Source of the DNA: Saprospiraceae bacterium
GTDB lineage: Bacteria; Bacteroidota; Bacteroidia; Chitinophagales; Saprospiraceae
Reading direction: 5' to 3'
Assembly: GCA_016715465.1 (NCBI GenBank)
Contig: JADKAA010000029.1
Span: 620,001 to 684,000 of the forward strand
Length of the DNA stretch: 64,000 nt
Below, in pieces: positions 17,601 to 25,887 of the stretch; positions within the stretch are counted from its first letter, which is position 1; each line of letters begins with the position of its first letter. The notes under the pieces were generated by a model. It was not told where the DNA came from. It made no database searches and saw only the letters and a list, made by a program, of their open reading frames with translations. A program made the position numbers and the translations under genes.

Positions 17601-19984
17601 GCTTCACCGGGCATATTGAGCATGCCATCTGTTAGCCATAAGAAATCAATTCCTGATGTATCAAGGGGAATAATCATTGCGCTGGGTTGTGTACAGGTGA
17701 TGCTGTCAATGCTAAAAGCAACCTCAGGCAGCGTCTGCGACAGACTTACATTTATTTGTGCCACATTGGTACAACCACTCTCATCTGTTACCGTGACTGT
17801 ATAAATTCCAGGATTTATGACTGATGGCGCTGCATCGTCGGATGAGAACATTTCTGGCCCAGCCCATTGATATGTATATTCTGCCAATGGATTTTCAAGC
17901 TGGAGGACAATGGAGTTGGTATCACAACTGATCACTTTATCTGTAACCAGAAGGAAGGGAGCTATGGTATCCATTGAAATGAAAGTCGTAGCCTGGCCAG
18001 TGCATCCCTCGACGTCGATCACCCTTAAAATATACATTCCAGAGTCATTCACAACCGGTATGGCCTCCGCATGAAGCGTCAAGTCCGGGAATTTCCATTC
18101 ATAGCTTACTATCTGACTCTGCGTTTCTGAAACAAGATCAACCGTTTTTTTTGCGCAGGTAATCGTGTCGCTTATTACGCTGATCATAACCGTATAACTT
18201 TCATCCATCAGGGAAACAGCAACCGTATCTTTGCATCCATTAAAGCCCTCAAGGAGCAACAAATAATTACCTGCAGTGGTCCATTTTCGGGTAAGGATAA
18301 AGGTCTCAGTATCGTTGGTTCCCAGCCACTCTATGCTTTTCAAATTTGAACTATCCAACACGATCAGGCTGGAAGTATCTCTTAAACAGGTCAATGGTTC
18401 AATGGTAAAAACCAAGCCGGGCTCCTGAAAATTCTCGCTTACAAGTATGCTTTTTGTTGCTACACAGCCTTTATCATCCTGCACAGTGACTACATAATTT
18501 CCCGCTTTGTCAACCAGAATATCTGAGCCATCCACTATAAAAGGATATGGTCCTGACCAGTTGACAGCTTCAAGCGTTGATGAAGAGGTTAAACTTACTC
18601 TTGTGGTGGTGTTGCTACAGTTGATTTCTTCTGCACTAAGGCTAATTTCCGGCAGGTCAACGTCTGACTCTATGGCAATGGAATCAGAAAAGCTGCAGTT
18701 TCCGTACGCTATTCGCGCCTTATAAAGACCACTGGCGTTTATCGTAACCGTATCGCCTTTACTTACATCCAAAAAGTTGCCGTTTGGCGATGACCATTGA
18801 AACATAAGATTTTTACCTGTCTCCAGCCCTAGAAGCACCAGATCCAAAGCTGTAACGCTACAGGTAAGTTTGTCAAAAGACTTCAGGATGTCCGGATCCA
18901 GGCTGATTACATCGATGACAATATTGACGATGGTGTCACATTGTCCAGCCTGCGCATTGACAAAATAAGAGCCTTCATTAAAAAACTGCATTCCGTATAA
19001 ATTCAAGGTATCCCCGGAACACAGCAGGAATTCCTTATGGATGGTATCGGAGACGGGAAGTACAAATACATCTATACACCCTTGCACTTTGCCACATACG
19101 CCATTATTGAGCAAGCCATTGACATATTGTGTGGAATCTGCCAGATTGCTGTTGGATGGGAGCGATGACTCGTCATCTGCGTTATATGTCAGCAAACAGA
19201 GCGTGTACTTGCCTGTATCCAATGAAGATTCCATGGTATCTGAAAGCATGCCCAAAAAATGTTGGGAGTCAAATACCACATAGGCCGAGCGATAATTCAC
19301 GGTATCCGGATTTGGATTGGTGTAATTGTAAATCAACTCGGAACTACCAAATGATGTGCCCATACATAACTGAAGAGTGTCCTGTGTAAGTAAGGCATTT
19401 GGTGGATTGCAAGGGCTGCATTCAATGGCTGTCTCATCACAAAATATAATGGTAAATGATTCAATGAGTCCTTCGTCGAGTTCAACCACATCTTCTGCCA
19501 GAAGAGTCCAGGTGCCATTTACAGTACCTGCATCAAAATCCTCGAGGCAACCAGAAAAAGGGAAATAGACCCCTAAATACGCATTGAAAGCCTGCCAGGG
19601 CTCCCCATTGTCCCAAAACGGACTAAATCCCGGATCGGGGCTTGGCAATGCCGAGCACGGTGTAAAGGAAATATCCCACAAAGTACCATCGGTAAATCCG
19701 CTGGAAGCACCGCCAGATCCGACCAGATGTACCATTTGGTTGGACGGTGAAATCAGGTACATGTTGAGGTCACCCACCACGTCATGCCTGAATTTGATCA
19801 AAACCTGACAAACCCCCTGGCCGGCATCGTTTAAGTCATTATTTGCTGCATTGGAAACCAAAATATTTATACCTATTGCGCCTTCATCCGGTATCTGCAA
19901 ATTGCCCATAAAATTGCACTGCGCAGTCGAAGCAGTTCGAAAGGCAAAACAAATGGTCAGGAAAAAGTAAAATCTCAAAAGCAT
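14615..19984 (-). CDS. Giant T9SS-secreted repeat protein with proprotein-convertase P-like domain
   Basis: I start it at the ATG at 19982-19984, where a standard signal peptide begins (MLLRFYFFLTICFAF, ending STA before Gln); the ORF is open 45 bases further upstream. About 1789 residues. A P-domain-like jelly roll comes first (about 20-185: DLNMYLISPS, HLVGSGGASSGFTDGTLWD, NGTWTLLAED). A Cys-containing linker follows. Then come about fifteen tandem repeats of roughly 78 residues, each opening with a hydrophobic-x-Cys (ITC, INC, LDC, LTC) and closing with a GC about 48 residues later. The end is a type B gliding-motility sorting domain (LPNVFYPGGGG ... NPGVFVAYWQIRLKNG ... ITVIR). It is likely a surface adhesin or stalk; function is otherwise unknown. 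Confidence 0.85.
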   Translation of the reverse strand: MLLRFYFFLTICFAFRTASTAQCNFMGNLQIPDEGAIGINILVSNAANNDLNDAGQGVCQVLIKFRHDVVGDLNMYLISPSNQMVHLVGSGGASSGFTDGTLWDISFTPCSALPSPDPGFSPFWDNGEPWQAFNAYLGVYFPFSGCLEDFDAGTVNGTWTLLAEDVVELDEGLIESFTIIFCDETAIECSPCNPPNALLTQDTLQLCMGTSFGSSELIYNYTNPNPDTVNYRSAYVVFDSQHFLGMLSDTMESSLDTGKYTLCLLTYNADDESSLPSNSNLADSTQYVNGLLNNGVCGKVQGCIDVFVLPVSDTIHKEFLLCSGDTLNLYGMQFFNEGSYFVNAQAGQCDTIVNIVIDVISLDPDILKSFDKLTCSVTALDLVLLGLETGKNLMFQWSSPNGNFLDVSKGDTVTINASGLYKARIAYGNCSFSDSIAIESDVDLPEISLSAEEINCSNTTTRVSLTSSSTLEAVNWSGPYPFIVDGSDILVDKAGNYVVTVQDDKGCVATKSILVSENFQEPGLVFTIEPLTCLRDTSSLIVLDSSNLKSIEWLGTNDTETFILTRKWTTAGNYLLLLEGFNGCKDTVAVSLMDESYTVMISVISDTITCAKKTVDLVSETQSQIVSYEWKFPDLTLHAEAIPVVNDSGMYILRVIDVEGCTGQATTFISMDTIAPFLLVTDKVISCDTNSIVLQLENPLAEYTYQWAGPEMFSSDDAAPSVINPGIYTVTVTDESGCTNVAQINVSLSQTLPEVAFSIDSITCTQPSAMIIPLDTSGIDFLWLTDGMLNMPGEAIGVVTNAGRYELQVTNRSNACKRIYRLFVNDVRKIPEFFIQADTLDCNSDSVQILFSSSQPFIEVLWTMASFSSNEVQPFVAQPGEYSVEVKDTSGCIYRDSVAVVLDKPIPDISSEGGVINCDRDSVVLMVNGINLIDPIFEWTKAGLPFGNSQSVTTTIEGVYQVVVENFRGCKDTAYAVVTLDTIKPVLTAFPFLDLNCSNAEIYLEAASTETLVTFDWAGPGIESFIALKAVVFEPGVYTLVVKDEAGCSASLSFNVADSSRYISVIESYRNIQCDSLGFVQLVPNEITDSLIWVSSPFPIANGLLAFETGVPGQYQYQIVNEQGCITLGEIQIEMDTLAPEILDFFEDTITCANASAIIGILPANPNDVVQWAGSPDTTFLREITNAGTYMGTLSSSNGCMRTFNLNVFEDTAPPQFSVMGDTIDCLKSKTDLEVVGLVDFAEINWIGPDMKLYSGPKIKVDKEGRYLVNVTATNGCVRKDSISLTSDFSMPVINLRDTFFLPCGQNSVELFASSPDSLISYKWVGLGTFFLSSDARPRVSMPMKIRLSAASFNGCDAIDSTIVVPDPKRPAFSVTGDTLTCEPGFVTLLAIEVEDDKSFFWKDGAGNIQYTDTLQSMNGGNFTLIVEGQNGCSDSITLVVPVDTLKPAFELYQLAPYQCNQNEVGIQVVPLVNSRPYTFEWTTSDGRISANAASLTPLINLPGHYSFEMKYTENECIHKDTILIKDEGQAIFRYNLSYAGPVCDGEINGFISVTAIEGLYPPYTLSLDGQLTGPDLRVDGLSEGSYQLRLEDSLGCIRDTVVELDRGSFFSVALPGDTLLQLGQTITVPFFTQPADLIWSNLFWKINDLSICDNCPEITVIPTESILISLMVTDSLGCSNSAEMAISVSDVTDIRLPNVFYPGGGGQNSIYFLAEYPSIEEVDFLRIYDNWGNIVFQNEKFSPGTPEDGWNGLFNGQAVNPGVFVAYWQIRLKNGSVVRKIKDITVIR

Positions 19985-20203
19985 CTTTCCAATATAAGCA
20001 AGATAAAACGTTTGGGTATTTCGCTCCACATAAAGTTAAAAATCTTTAACGAAAAATGTAATTGGTTTATGTTATTACAAGAAATGCCTGAAAGGTAAGT
20101 TCTAACATATGGTCAATTTATCTGAAAATCAGCCCTATGGACATTGGCATAATCGAATAACTCCATGCAGATAATAGCAGTAAAGAGTAAGGAATCAGCG
20201 CAT

Positions 20204-21235
20204 TTAGGCGTCACTACTTACCCCGGCGTTCACTGTTTCGTACATTTCTATATCCATTCCGGCATAAACGGCTTCAATTTCACCCAAGATCCGAAGAATG
20301 CCTTCAAGTTCATTGCAGGTTACCAGCTGAGCGCGAAAGGGTTTTATATTGGGGAAGCCCCGGAAATAATTGGTATAGTGGCGTCTCATCTCTGCAATAC
20401 CTATTTTACGCCCCTTCCAGTTTATACTGTGAATCAGGTGTTTCCTGGCAGCATCCACCCGCTCATGCACCGTTGGAGCAGGCAAAATTTCACTGGTAAG
20501 AAGGTAGTGTTTGATTTCCCTGAAAATCCAGGGGTAGCCGATGCTTGCCCTGCCAATCATTATGCCATCCACACCGTATCTCTCCTTATATTCTTTTGCT
20601 TTCTGAGGGGAGTCGATGTCACCATTTCCAAAAATGGGAATTTTTATTCGGGGGTTATTTTTTACCGCTGCAATTTTAGACCAGTCGGCCTCCCCTTTAT
20701 ACATCTGAGAGCGGGTACGTCCATGTATGGAAATGGCTTTGACACCCACATCCTGAAGCCTTTCAGCAACCTCTTCAATAAAGATGGTATTTTCATCCCA
20801 TCCCAATCTGGTTTTCACCGTTACCGGCAGGTTGGTTGATTTTACTACCGCATCTGTAAGACTCACCATCTTTGGAATGTTCTGTAATATACCGGCACCC
20901 GCCATTTTACAAACCACTTTTTTCACAGGACAGCCATAATTGATGTCAAGAAGTTCCGGTTTGGCAGATTCCACAATTTCTGCAGCACGCATCATAGAAT
21001 CATATTCGGCACCAAAGATTTGAATGCCGATAGGTCGTTCATAATCAAAGATTTCAAGTTTTTGGACTGACTTGTCCGCATCCCTGATGAGGCCTTCTAC
21101 AGAAATAAATTCAGTAAACATGAGGTCGCAACCCTGTTCTTTGCACAGTGCCCTGAAAGGGGGATCGCTTACATCTTCCATTGGCGCCAGTAGCAGGGGA
21201 AATTCGCCAATTTCTGTATTACCTATCTTTACCAT
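20204..21235 (-). CDS. dusB: tRNA-dihydrouridine synthase (DusB-type)
   Basis: A 343-residue flavin enzyme that reduces specific uridines in the tRNA D-loop. An FMN TIM barrel starts at LLLAPMEDVSDPPFR. The catalytic Cys lies in INYGCPVKKV (about residue 100). Also seen are the flavin/tRNA residues VKTRLGW, SIHGRTRSQMYKGEADW, NGDI and GVDGIMIGRASIGYPWIF, then the C-terminal helical tRNA-binding domain. Length is typical. It diverges from the nudK-like gene with a 66-bp shared promoter gap. Confidence 0.95.
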   Translation of the reverse strand: MVKIGNTEIGEFPLLLAPMEDVSDPPFRALCKEQGCDLMFTEFISVEGLIRDADKSVQKLEIFDYERPIGIQIFGAEYDSMMRAAEIVESAKPELLDINYGCPVKKVVCKMAGAGILQNIPKMVSLTDAVVKSTNLPVTVKTRLGWDENTIFIEEVAERLQDVGVKAISIHGRTRSQMYKGEADWSKIAAVKNNPRIKIPIFGNGDIDSPQKAKEYKERYGVDGIMIGRASIGYPWIFREIKHYLLTSEILPAPTVHERVDAARKHLIHSINWKGRKIGIAEMRRHYTNYFRGFPNIKPFRAQLVTCNELEGILRILGEIEAVYAGMDIEMYETVNAGVSSDA

Positions 21236-21277
21236 GGTGTAAAATTAATTAAATTTCCTGATGGATAGGGCAATTGG

Positions 21278-21285
21278 TATATTTG
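21278..21285 (+). promoter_or_regulatory. Candidate -7 box upstream of the NUDIX gene
   Basis: TATATTTG matches TAnnTTTG and lies 16 bp before the ATG at 21302, implying a very short leader. No convincing -33 partner is seen. Confidence 0.5.
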
Positions 21286-21301
21286 GAATAAATAGAATCA
21301 G

Positions 21302-21886
21302 ATGAAAGCAGTTATTCGTTCCAAAAGAAAACTATCCGCTATTTGGTCAGAGTTTTCGCAATATATTTTGGAATATACCAGAAAAGACGGCATTGTAGAG
21401 ATACAAAAGCGGGAAATCCATGATACGGGCAATGGGTCAGCTGTTTTGCTTTATAACCTGAGGAAGAATGAAATTGTGCTCATAAAACAATTCAGACTTG
21501 CCAGCTTGCTCAATGGCAATGACACGGGGATTCTCATTGAAGTTTGCGCAGGATTGGTTGAGGAAAACGATCCGAAAAAAACGATTATTAAGGAAATACT
21601 GGAAGAAACCGGCTATCAGGTGCCCCATGTGGAATTTCTTTTTTCCGCGTATGCTACTCCGGGTGCAAAAACAGAAAAAATCTATTTCTTCGCTGCTGCC
21701 TATGATGAAAATAATTATGTACATGTGGGAGGAGGTCTTTCTATTGAGCAGGAAGATATAGAAGTATTGCATTTGCCATTTGATGAAGCCTGGGATATGA
21801 TGTGGCGTGGAGAAATTTGTGATCTTAAAACAAATACCCTTTTGTTGTATGCGAAAAATTCGATCTTTAAAATGACTGATGATTAG
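21302..21886 (+). CDS. nudK: NUDIX hydrolase, NudK-like (GDP-mannose / nucleotide-sugar pyrophosphatase)
   Basis: 194 residues. The NUDIX box is seen as CAGLVEENDPKKTIIKEILE followed by ETGY. It has the shortened spacing and leading CAGL typical of NudK rather than the ADP-ribose enzymes. A SAYATPGAKTEKIYFF segment downstream is also NudK-like. NudK hydrolyses GDP-mannose to GMP and mannose-1-phosphate. The family call is strong, but substrate preference cannot be read with certainty from sequence. It is followed at 84 bp by nhaD, which has its own promoter-like box. Confidence 0.88.
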   Translation: MKAVIRSKRKLSAIWSEFSQYILEYTRKDGIVEIQKREIHDTGNGSAVLLYNLRKNEIVLIKQFRLASLLNGNDTGILIEVCAGLVEENDPKKTIIKEILEETGYQVPHVEFLFSAYATPGAKTEKIYFFAAAYDENNYVHVGGGLSIEQEDIEVLHLPFDEAWDMMWRGEICDLKTNTLLLYAKNSIFKMTDD

Positions 21887-21929
21887 CATTCAATTATTGT
21901 TTTAAGCCGCTTTTCACTGATAAAATCCT

Positions 21930-21937
21930 TATCTTTG
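21930..21937 (+). promoter_or_regulatory. Candidate -7 box of the nhaD promoter
   Basis: TATCTTTG, an exact TAnnTTTG match, lies 32 bp upstream of the nhaD ATG. The likely transcript covers nhaD and the nucleoside phosphorylase behind it. Confidence 0.55.
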
Positions 21938-21969
21938 GCGGCAATTGATAACGATTCTTAAACCTACTT

Positions 21970-23330
21970 ATGACCACATTGATCATTATGCTTTTTGCCG
22001 TCGGTTATTTACTCATCGTCTTTGAACATCCTTTAAAACTAGACAAGACCGTTTCCGCCCTGGTCATGGGTGCATTGTGCTGGGCAGCGCTATCCATCGG
22101 TTACAGTTCGGGCACACTGGACATCATTGACAGCCATGGACAAGTGTTCAATATGTCCGCAGGACATACAGAGGCGCTAGAAGAAAGTTTTTCAAACACC
22201 CTGTTACATCACCTGGGGAAAATAGCAGAAATCCTTGTATTTCTAATTGGTGCCATGACCATTGTTGAAATCATCGACCTTCACAGAGGCTTTGAAGTGC
22301 TCAAAGGCATGGTACAGACCAAAAGCAAAGTAAAATTGTTGTGGATAACTGGCATCCTTGGCTTCATCTTGTCCTCGATCATTGACAACCTGACCGCTAC
22401 TATCGTCCTGATCACTTTGTTGAGAAAACTCATTAAATCGCCAACGGAGAGAATATGGTATGCCAGTCTCATCATCACAGCGACCAATGCAGGTGGGGCC
22501 TGGTCACCTATTGGGGATGTGACTACCACCATGCTTTGGATTGGTAAAAAGGTAACTTCAGGTGGTCTGGTAGAATGGATGGTTTTGCCCTCGATCGCCT
22601 GTTTTGTCCTTCCTTTTGCCATTGCCAGTTTCTTACCCGTTTTTAAGGGTGAAATTGAAAAAACGCCGGAGGAGAATATAAAACTGGAAAAACTGCTATC
22701 CAGCCGGCTGATGCTTTGGCTTGGACTTGCAGCCATTGTATTTGTGCCGATTTTCAAAACGCTGACCCATCTGCCACCCTATATTGGCATGATGTTGTCA
22801 CTGGGCATAGTATGGATGGTTTCAGAATATGTACACCCTGAAGAAGATTTTACCCATGATAAAAGACATTTATACTCCGCGCACAGAGCCCTGTCCAGAA
22901 TTGAAATCTCCAGCATTCTATTTTTCCTGGGTATTTTGATGGCAGTTGCGGCCCTGGAAACTCTATCATTGAATAATGTGGGTACACTCCAGTATATGGC
23001 AGAAGCCATTGAAAAAGCCATACCCAATCGGGATATTGTGGTCATGTTGCTGGGGTACTTTCTGCCATCATCGATAATGTACCGCTAGTGGCGGCATCAA
23101 TGGGTATGTTTACCGATTTAATCGATGCCAAAGTTTGGCATTTTATTGCCTTTACTGCAGGAACAGGCGGAAGTATGCTCATCATAGGCTCAGCCGCGGG
23201 AGTGGCTGCCATGGGCATGGAAAAAATAGACTTCATATGGTATTTTAAAAATATATCCTGGTTGGCTGCCATAGGCTTTTTGGCCGGTTGTGGCGTCTTT
23301 CTATTACAATATTTAATTTTGGCGCACTGA
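21970..23330 (+). CDS. nhaD: Na+/H+ antiporter, NhaD family (one frame break in the assembly)
   Basis: An inner-membrane sodium/proton antiporter with about a dozen hydrophobic segments. Family motifs include GFILSSIIDNLTATIVL and ATNAGGAWSPIGDVTTTMLW. The frame as given stops at 23088 (…GYFLPSSIMYR), while a +1 frame carries on with VAASMGMF ... TGGSMLIIGSAAGVAAMG to 23330. Adding one G to the GGGG run at 23052-23055 restores LLGVLSAIIDNVPLVAASMG, the expected second Asp-containing motif, and gives 453 residues, the family's usual size. I treat the break as a homopolymer error. The nucleoside phosphorylase follows after 14 bp, so the two are probably co-transcribed. Confidence 0.9.
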
Positions 23331-23344
23331 TAAAAATATTTGAC

Positions 23345-24214
23345 ATGATAGGGGAAGCAGACCTCATTTTAAATCCTGATGGCAGCATTTATCATCTGGG
23401 CCTTACCAGCGACCAAATATGTGAAGACATCATTCTGGTAGGCGACCCTGACAGGGTGAAAATGTTTGAACCTTATATGGAAAGAATTTTTTTCACCCAA
23501 CATGTACGGGAGTTTGTGTCTATGATGGGTGAATACAAGGGTAAAAACATATTGGTCATCAGTACAGGAATTGGCACAGACAACATAGACATTGTATTTA
23601 CCGAACTCGATGCACTCGTAAACATTGACCTCACTACCCGAAAGCCCAAATCGAAAAAAACAAAACTCAATTTCTACCGGATTGGTACTTCAGGGTCCCT
23701 CCGTAAAGAAATACCCGTTGATGGTCTTTTGGCTTCCACACATGGTATTGGCCTTGACGTGTTAATGCATTTCTACGAAAGAAAATCCAATGCCGACTGT
23801 GAAAGCATCCGTCTGGACATCAACAAAATACTTAAGAAAGAAAGGATATTGTCAGTTTCCTATGCTGCCACAGCGAGCAGTGCTTTATTAAAAAAGGTAC
23901 CAAAGTCATTTCATAAAGGCATGACCCTCACTTTGCCTGGTTTTTATGGACCTCAGGGCAGAAATGTGCGCATCCAGAATAAGTCAGACCGCTTTTTGGA
24001 ATTAATGCGTTCTTATGCGTTTGGAAAACATGTGATTACCAATTTCGAAATGGAAACATCTGCAATTTATGGCATGGCAGAAACAATGGGTCACAGGGCC
24101 ATATCACTCAACGCCATCATTGCCAACCGGGAGCTGAATGTTTTTAGCAGTCAGGCAAAAAAGACCATTACCAAACTTATTGAAGAGGGACTTGAAATGA
24201 TCGTTTCTCCTTAA
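23345..24214 (+). CDS. Nucleoside phosphorylase (uridine-phosphorylase-like, PNP/UDP family)
   Basis: 289 residues from the ATG at 23345; an upstream TTG would extend it by 19 codons into nhaD, which is less likely. The phosphate-binding opening (GLTSDQICEDIILVGDPDRV), VISTGIGTDNIDIVFTEL and YRIGTSGSLRKEIPVDG fit the nucleoside phosphorylase fold. So do the nucleobase/ribose segment NFEMETSAIYGMAE and a late Asn-containing stretch. It splits a nucleoside with phosphate to base plus ribose-1-phosphate; uridine is the best guess. It overlaps the convergent gene at 24211 by 4 bp. Confidence 0.9.
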   Translation: MIGEADLILNPDGSIYHLGLTSDQICEDIILVGDPDRVKMFEPYMERIFFTQHVREFVSMMGEYKGKNILVISTGIGTDNIDIVFTELDALVNIDLTTRKPKSKKTKLNFYRIGTSGSLRKEIPVDGLLASTHGIGLDVLMHFYERKSNADCESIRLDINKILKKERILSVSYAATASSALLKKVPKSFHKGMTLTLPGFYGPQGRNVRIQNKSDRFLELMRSYAFGKHVITNFEMETSAIYGMAETMGHRAISLNAIIANRELNVFSSQAKKTITKLIEEGLEMIVSP

Positions 24215-25581
24215 GATTTCCTCAATTTATAGTTCAGGGTATTTTTGGCAATTTGCCTGCCCAGTCTGATTCCTTCTACACAATCAAAACGTGGATGTAC
24301 ACCCAAAAATATCCTGGAGTAGGCATTTTCTTCTCCTAATTCTCTGATGGTAGCATAACTTCTCGGTAAACCAAAAAATTCCGTTCTACCCTCATGACAT
24401 CGGTCGGTAAAATAATAATCGTTGCCAAAAAAAAATGACAAAATTTCAGCACCAAGTCCACCAAAAGTAGAATGACCTGATGGATAACCCGGAAAACTGG
24501 GTGTGAGGCCAGGACTTCCTATTGCTCCGCCTAACAGCGTTGTAAAATCGGGGTTGATATGAGCCCTTATGAATTGAACCGGTCTTTCTACGTTGTATTC
24601 ATATTTTGCCTTCCAAGCAGCAACCGCCCCATCATTTTCAGCAATTCCCAATTTACAATAAAGGTGCAAGGTAGTTTCCAGGTCGGTCTGCTCCAATTTG
24701 ATGATTTGATTGGCAATCGCGAAAATCCTGGCAGGAGGACTAAAGGTAAGACCTACAATGTCATCACTCCAAAATTCTGCCATCCATCTTCCTGATTCTT
24801 TATTGTCCGATATAATGGTGTTTACCTCCTTAAAATCCCTGAAATAGTGGCTGGCCGGGCTTATGCTGTACACGGGTGGAGGCAGCACATTTAGGGCATT
24901 TCCTGTATTTGCAAAAGTCCTTACTTTGCCCCAATAAGGGTAAAGTGCTTTACCTCCGGGAGCCGGGGCCCATTTCCCTTCACCTTCAACCGGGGCATAA
25001 GCGTCTGGAGAAGGGTCAAGAATTTGTGCCTCTGCTTCCACGTCCGTTTTGGCATAGGCAATGATGGCCTCTGCTACCAACCTTCCCCATGTTTGTGAAT
25101 TATTGAATACTTCCTGGCTGACTTCCGAGGCCAGTCGTTTGTTGACATTGGCCTCCAAATCTTTGATTAACCCGCCCTGTTCGGCAGTTTTATTGATCAG
25201 GAAATGATCCAAGCACCTCGACATTGCGGCATTGATGGCAAGGTTCCAATGGTAAGCGGCTATATCTTCTGTGGGTAAATCCGGAATATTTAAGCCCTTT
25301 TGTCTTAGTTCATTGGAAACAAATTCCGGCATGCCGGGTAGAGCGGCTTCGTAAGAAGCCATATTTATGTAAGCTAAAGCCCTGGCTGTGGACGCAGGTC
25401 TGAAACCGGCTAAATCTTTTTCAATGTTGAGGTAAAGATCTGACCACTCTAGTATTACGGCGTTGTCGTAATTTCTGGTCAGGTTCACAATTGTATTTTC
25501 TTTGGCAACTGGATCCACCTCGCAAGAGGTTGTCAGTAGAACGAGTAAGGATGCCAGAATGACTAAAATTCGCAATTTCAT
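24211..25581 (-). CDS. Vanadium-dependent haloperoxidase / PAP2-like lipoprotein
   Basis: I start it at the ATG at 25579-25581, which begins a lipoprotein signal (MKLRILVILASLL ... TTSC). The frame is open 38 codons further upstream without a better start. About 456 residues. All three vanadate/phosphate-binding motifs are visible: K326-x6-RP (KYEYNVERP), PSGH ending at His370 (FPGYPSGHSTFGG), and R423-x5-H429 (SRIFLGVHPRFDC). Family members are haloperoxidases or acid phosphatases; these motifs do not separate the two. Lipid anchoring suggests a periplasmic or surface location. Substrate is unknown. Confidence 0.88.
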   Translation of the reverse strand: MKLRILVILASLLVLLTTSCEVDPVAKENTIVNLTRNYDNAVILEWSDLYLNIEKDLAGFRPASTARALAYINMASYEAALPGMPEFVSNELRQKGLNIPDLPTEDIAAYHWNLAINAAMSRCLDHFLINKTAEQGGLIKDLEANVNKRLASEVSQEVFNNSQTWGRLVAEAIIAYAKTDVEAEAQILDPSPDAYAPVEGEGKWAPAPGGKALYPYWGKVRTFANTGNALNVLPPPVYSISPASHYFRDFKEVNTIISDNKESGRWMAEFWSDDIVGLTFSPPARIFAIANQIIKLEQTDLETTLHLYCKLGIAENDGAVAAWKAKYEYNVERPVQFIRAHINPDFTTLLGGAIGSPGLTPSFPGYPSGHSTFGGLGAEILSFFFGNDYYFTDRCHEGRTEFFGLPRSYATIRELGEENAYSRIFLGVHPRFDCVEGIRLGRQIAKNTLNYKLRKS

Positions 25582-25887
25582 GAGATTATGTCTGCTTTTT
25601 TGGTATGAACTAAACAAAAGTTTGTAAAACTTTGCCATAAGTTTATCCTTTCTGAAGAAGAAATTAGCGACAAAGATAACAGAATAATCAATCAAAATAA
25701 GAGGTCATACCTGGATTTTTTATACAATTTCGAACAAATTATCAGGAAAAGTCCATTAGTCGTTTAATTCTGGTATTGAAATTATAAATTTCGAAGAAAT
25801 ATAATTTGGCACAACCCGTTAAAGAATTGCTGAAATAAATCTGAACAATTTCATTTTCTGTAAGTTGATTTATCTATAAAATCTTAA
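25582..25887 (+). other. Divergent intergenic region between the haloperoxidase-like and VWA genes
   Basis: 306 bp with no convincing gene. It is A/T-rich and holds the start regions of both divergent genes. On the plus strand ATAATTTGGC near 25801-25810 resembles a -7 box but with wrong internal spacing. No terminator or long repeat is seen. Confidence 0.4.
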
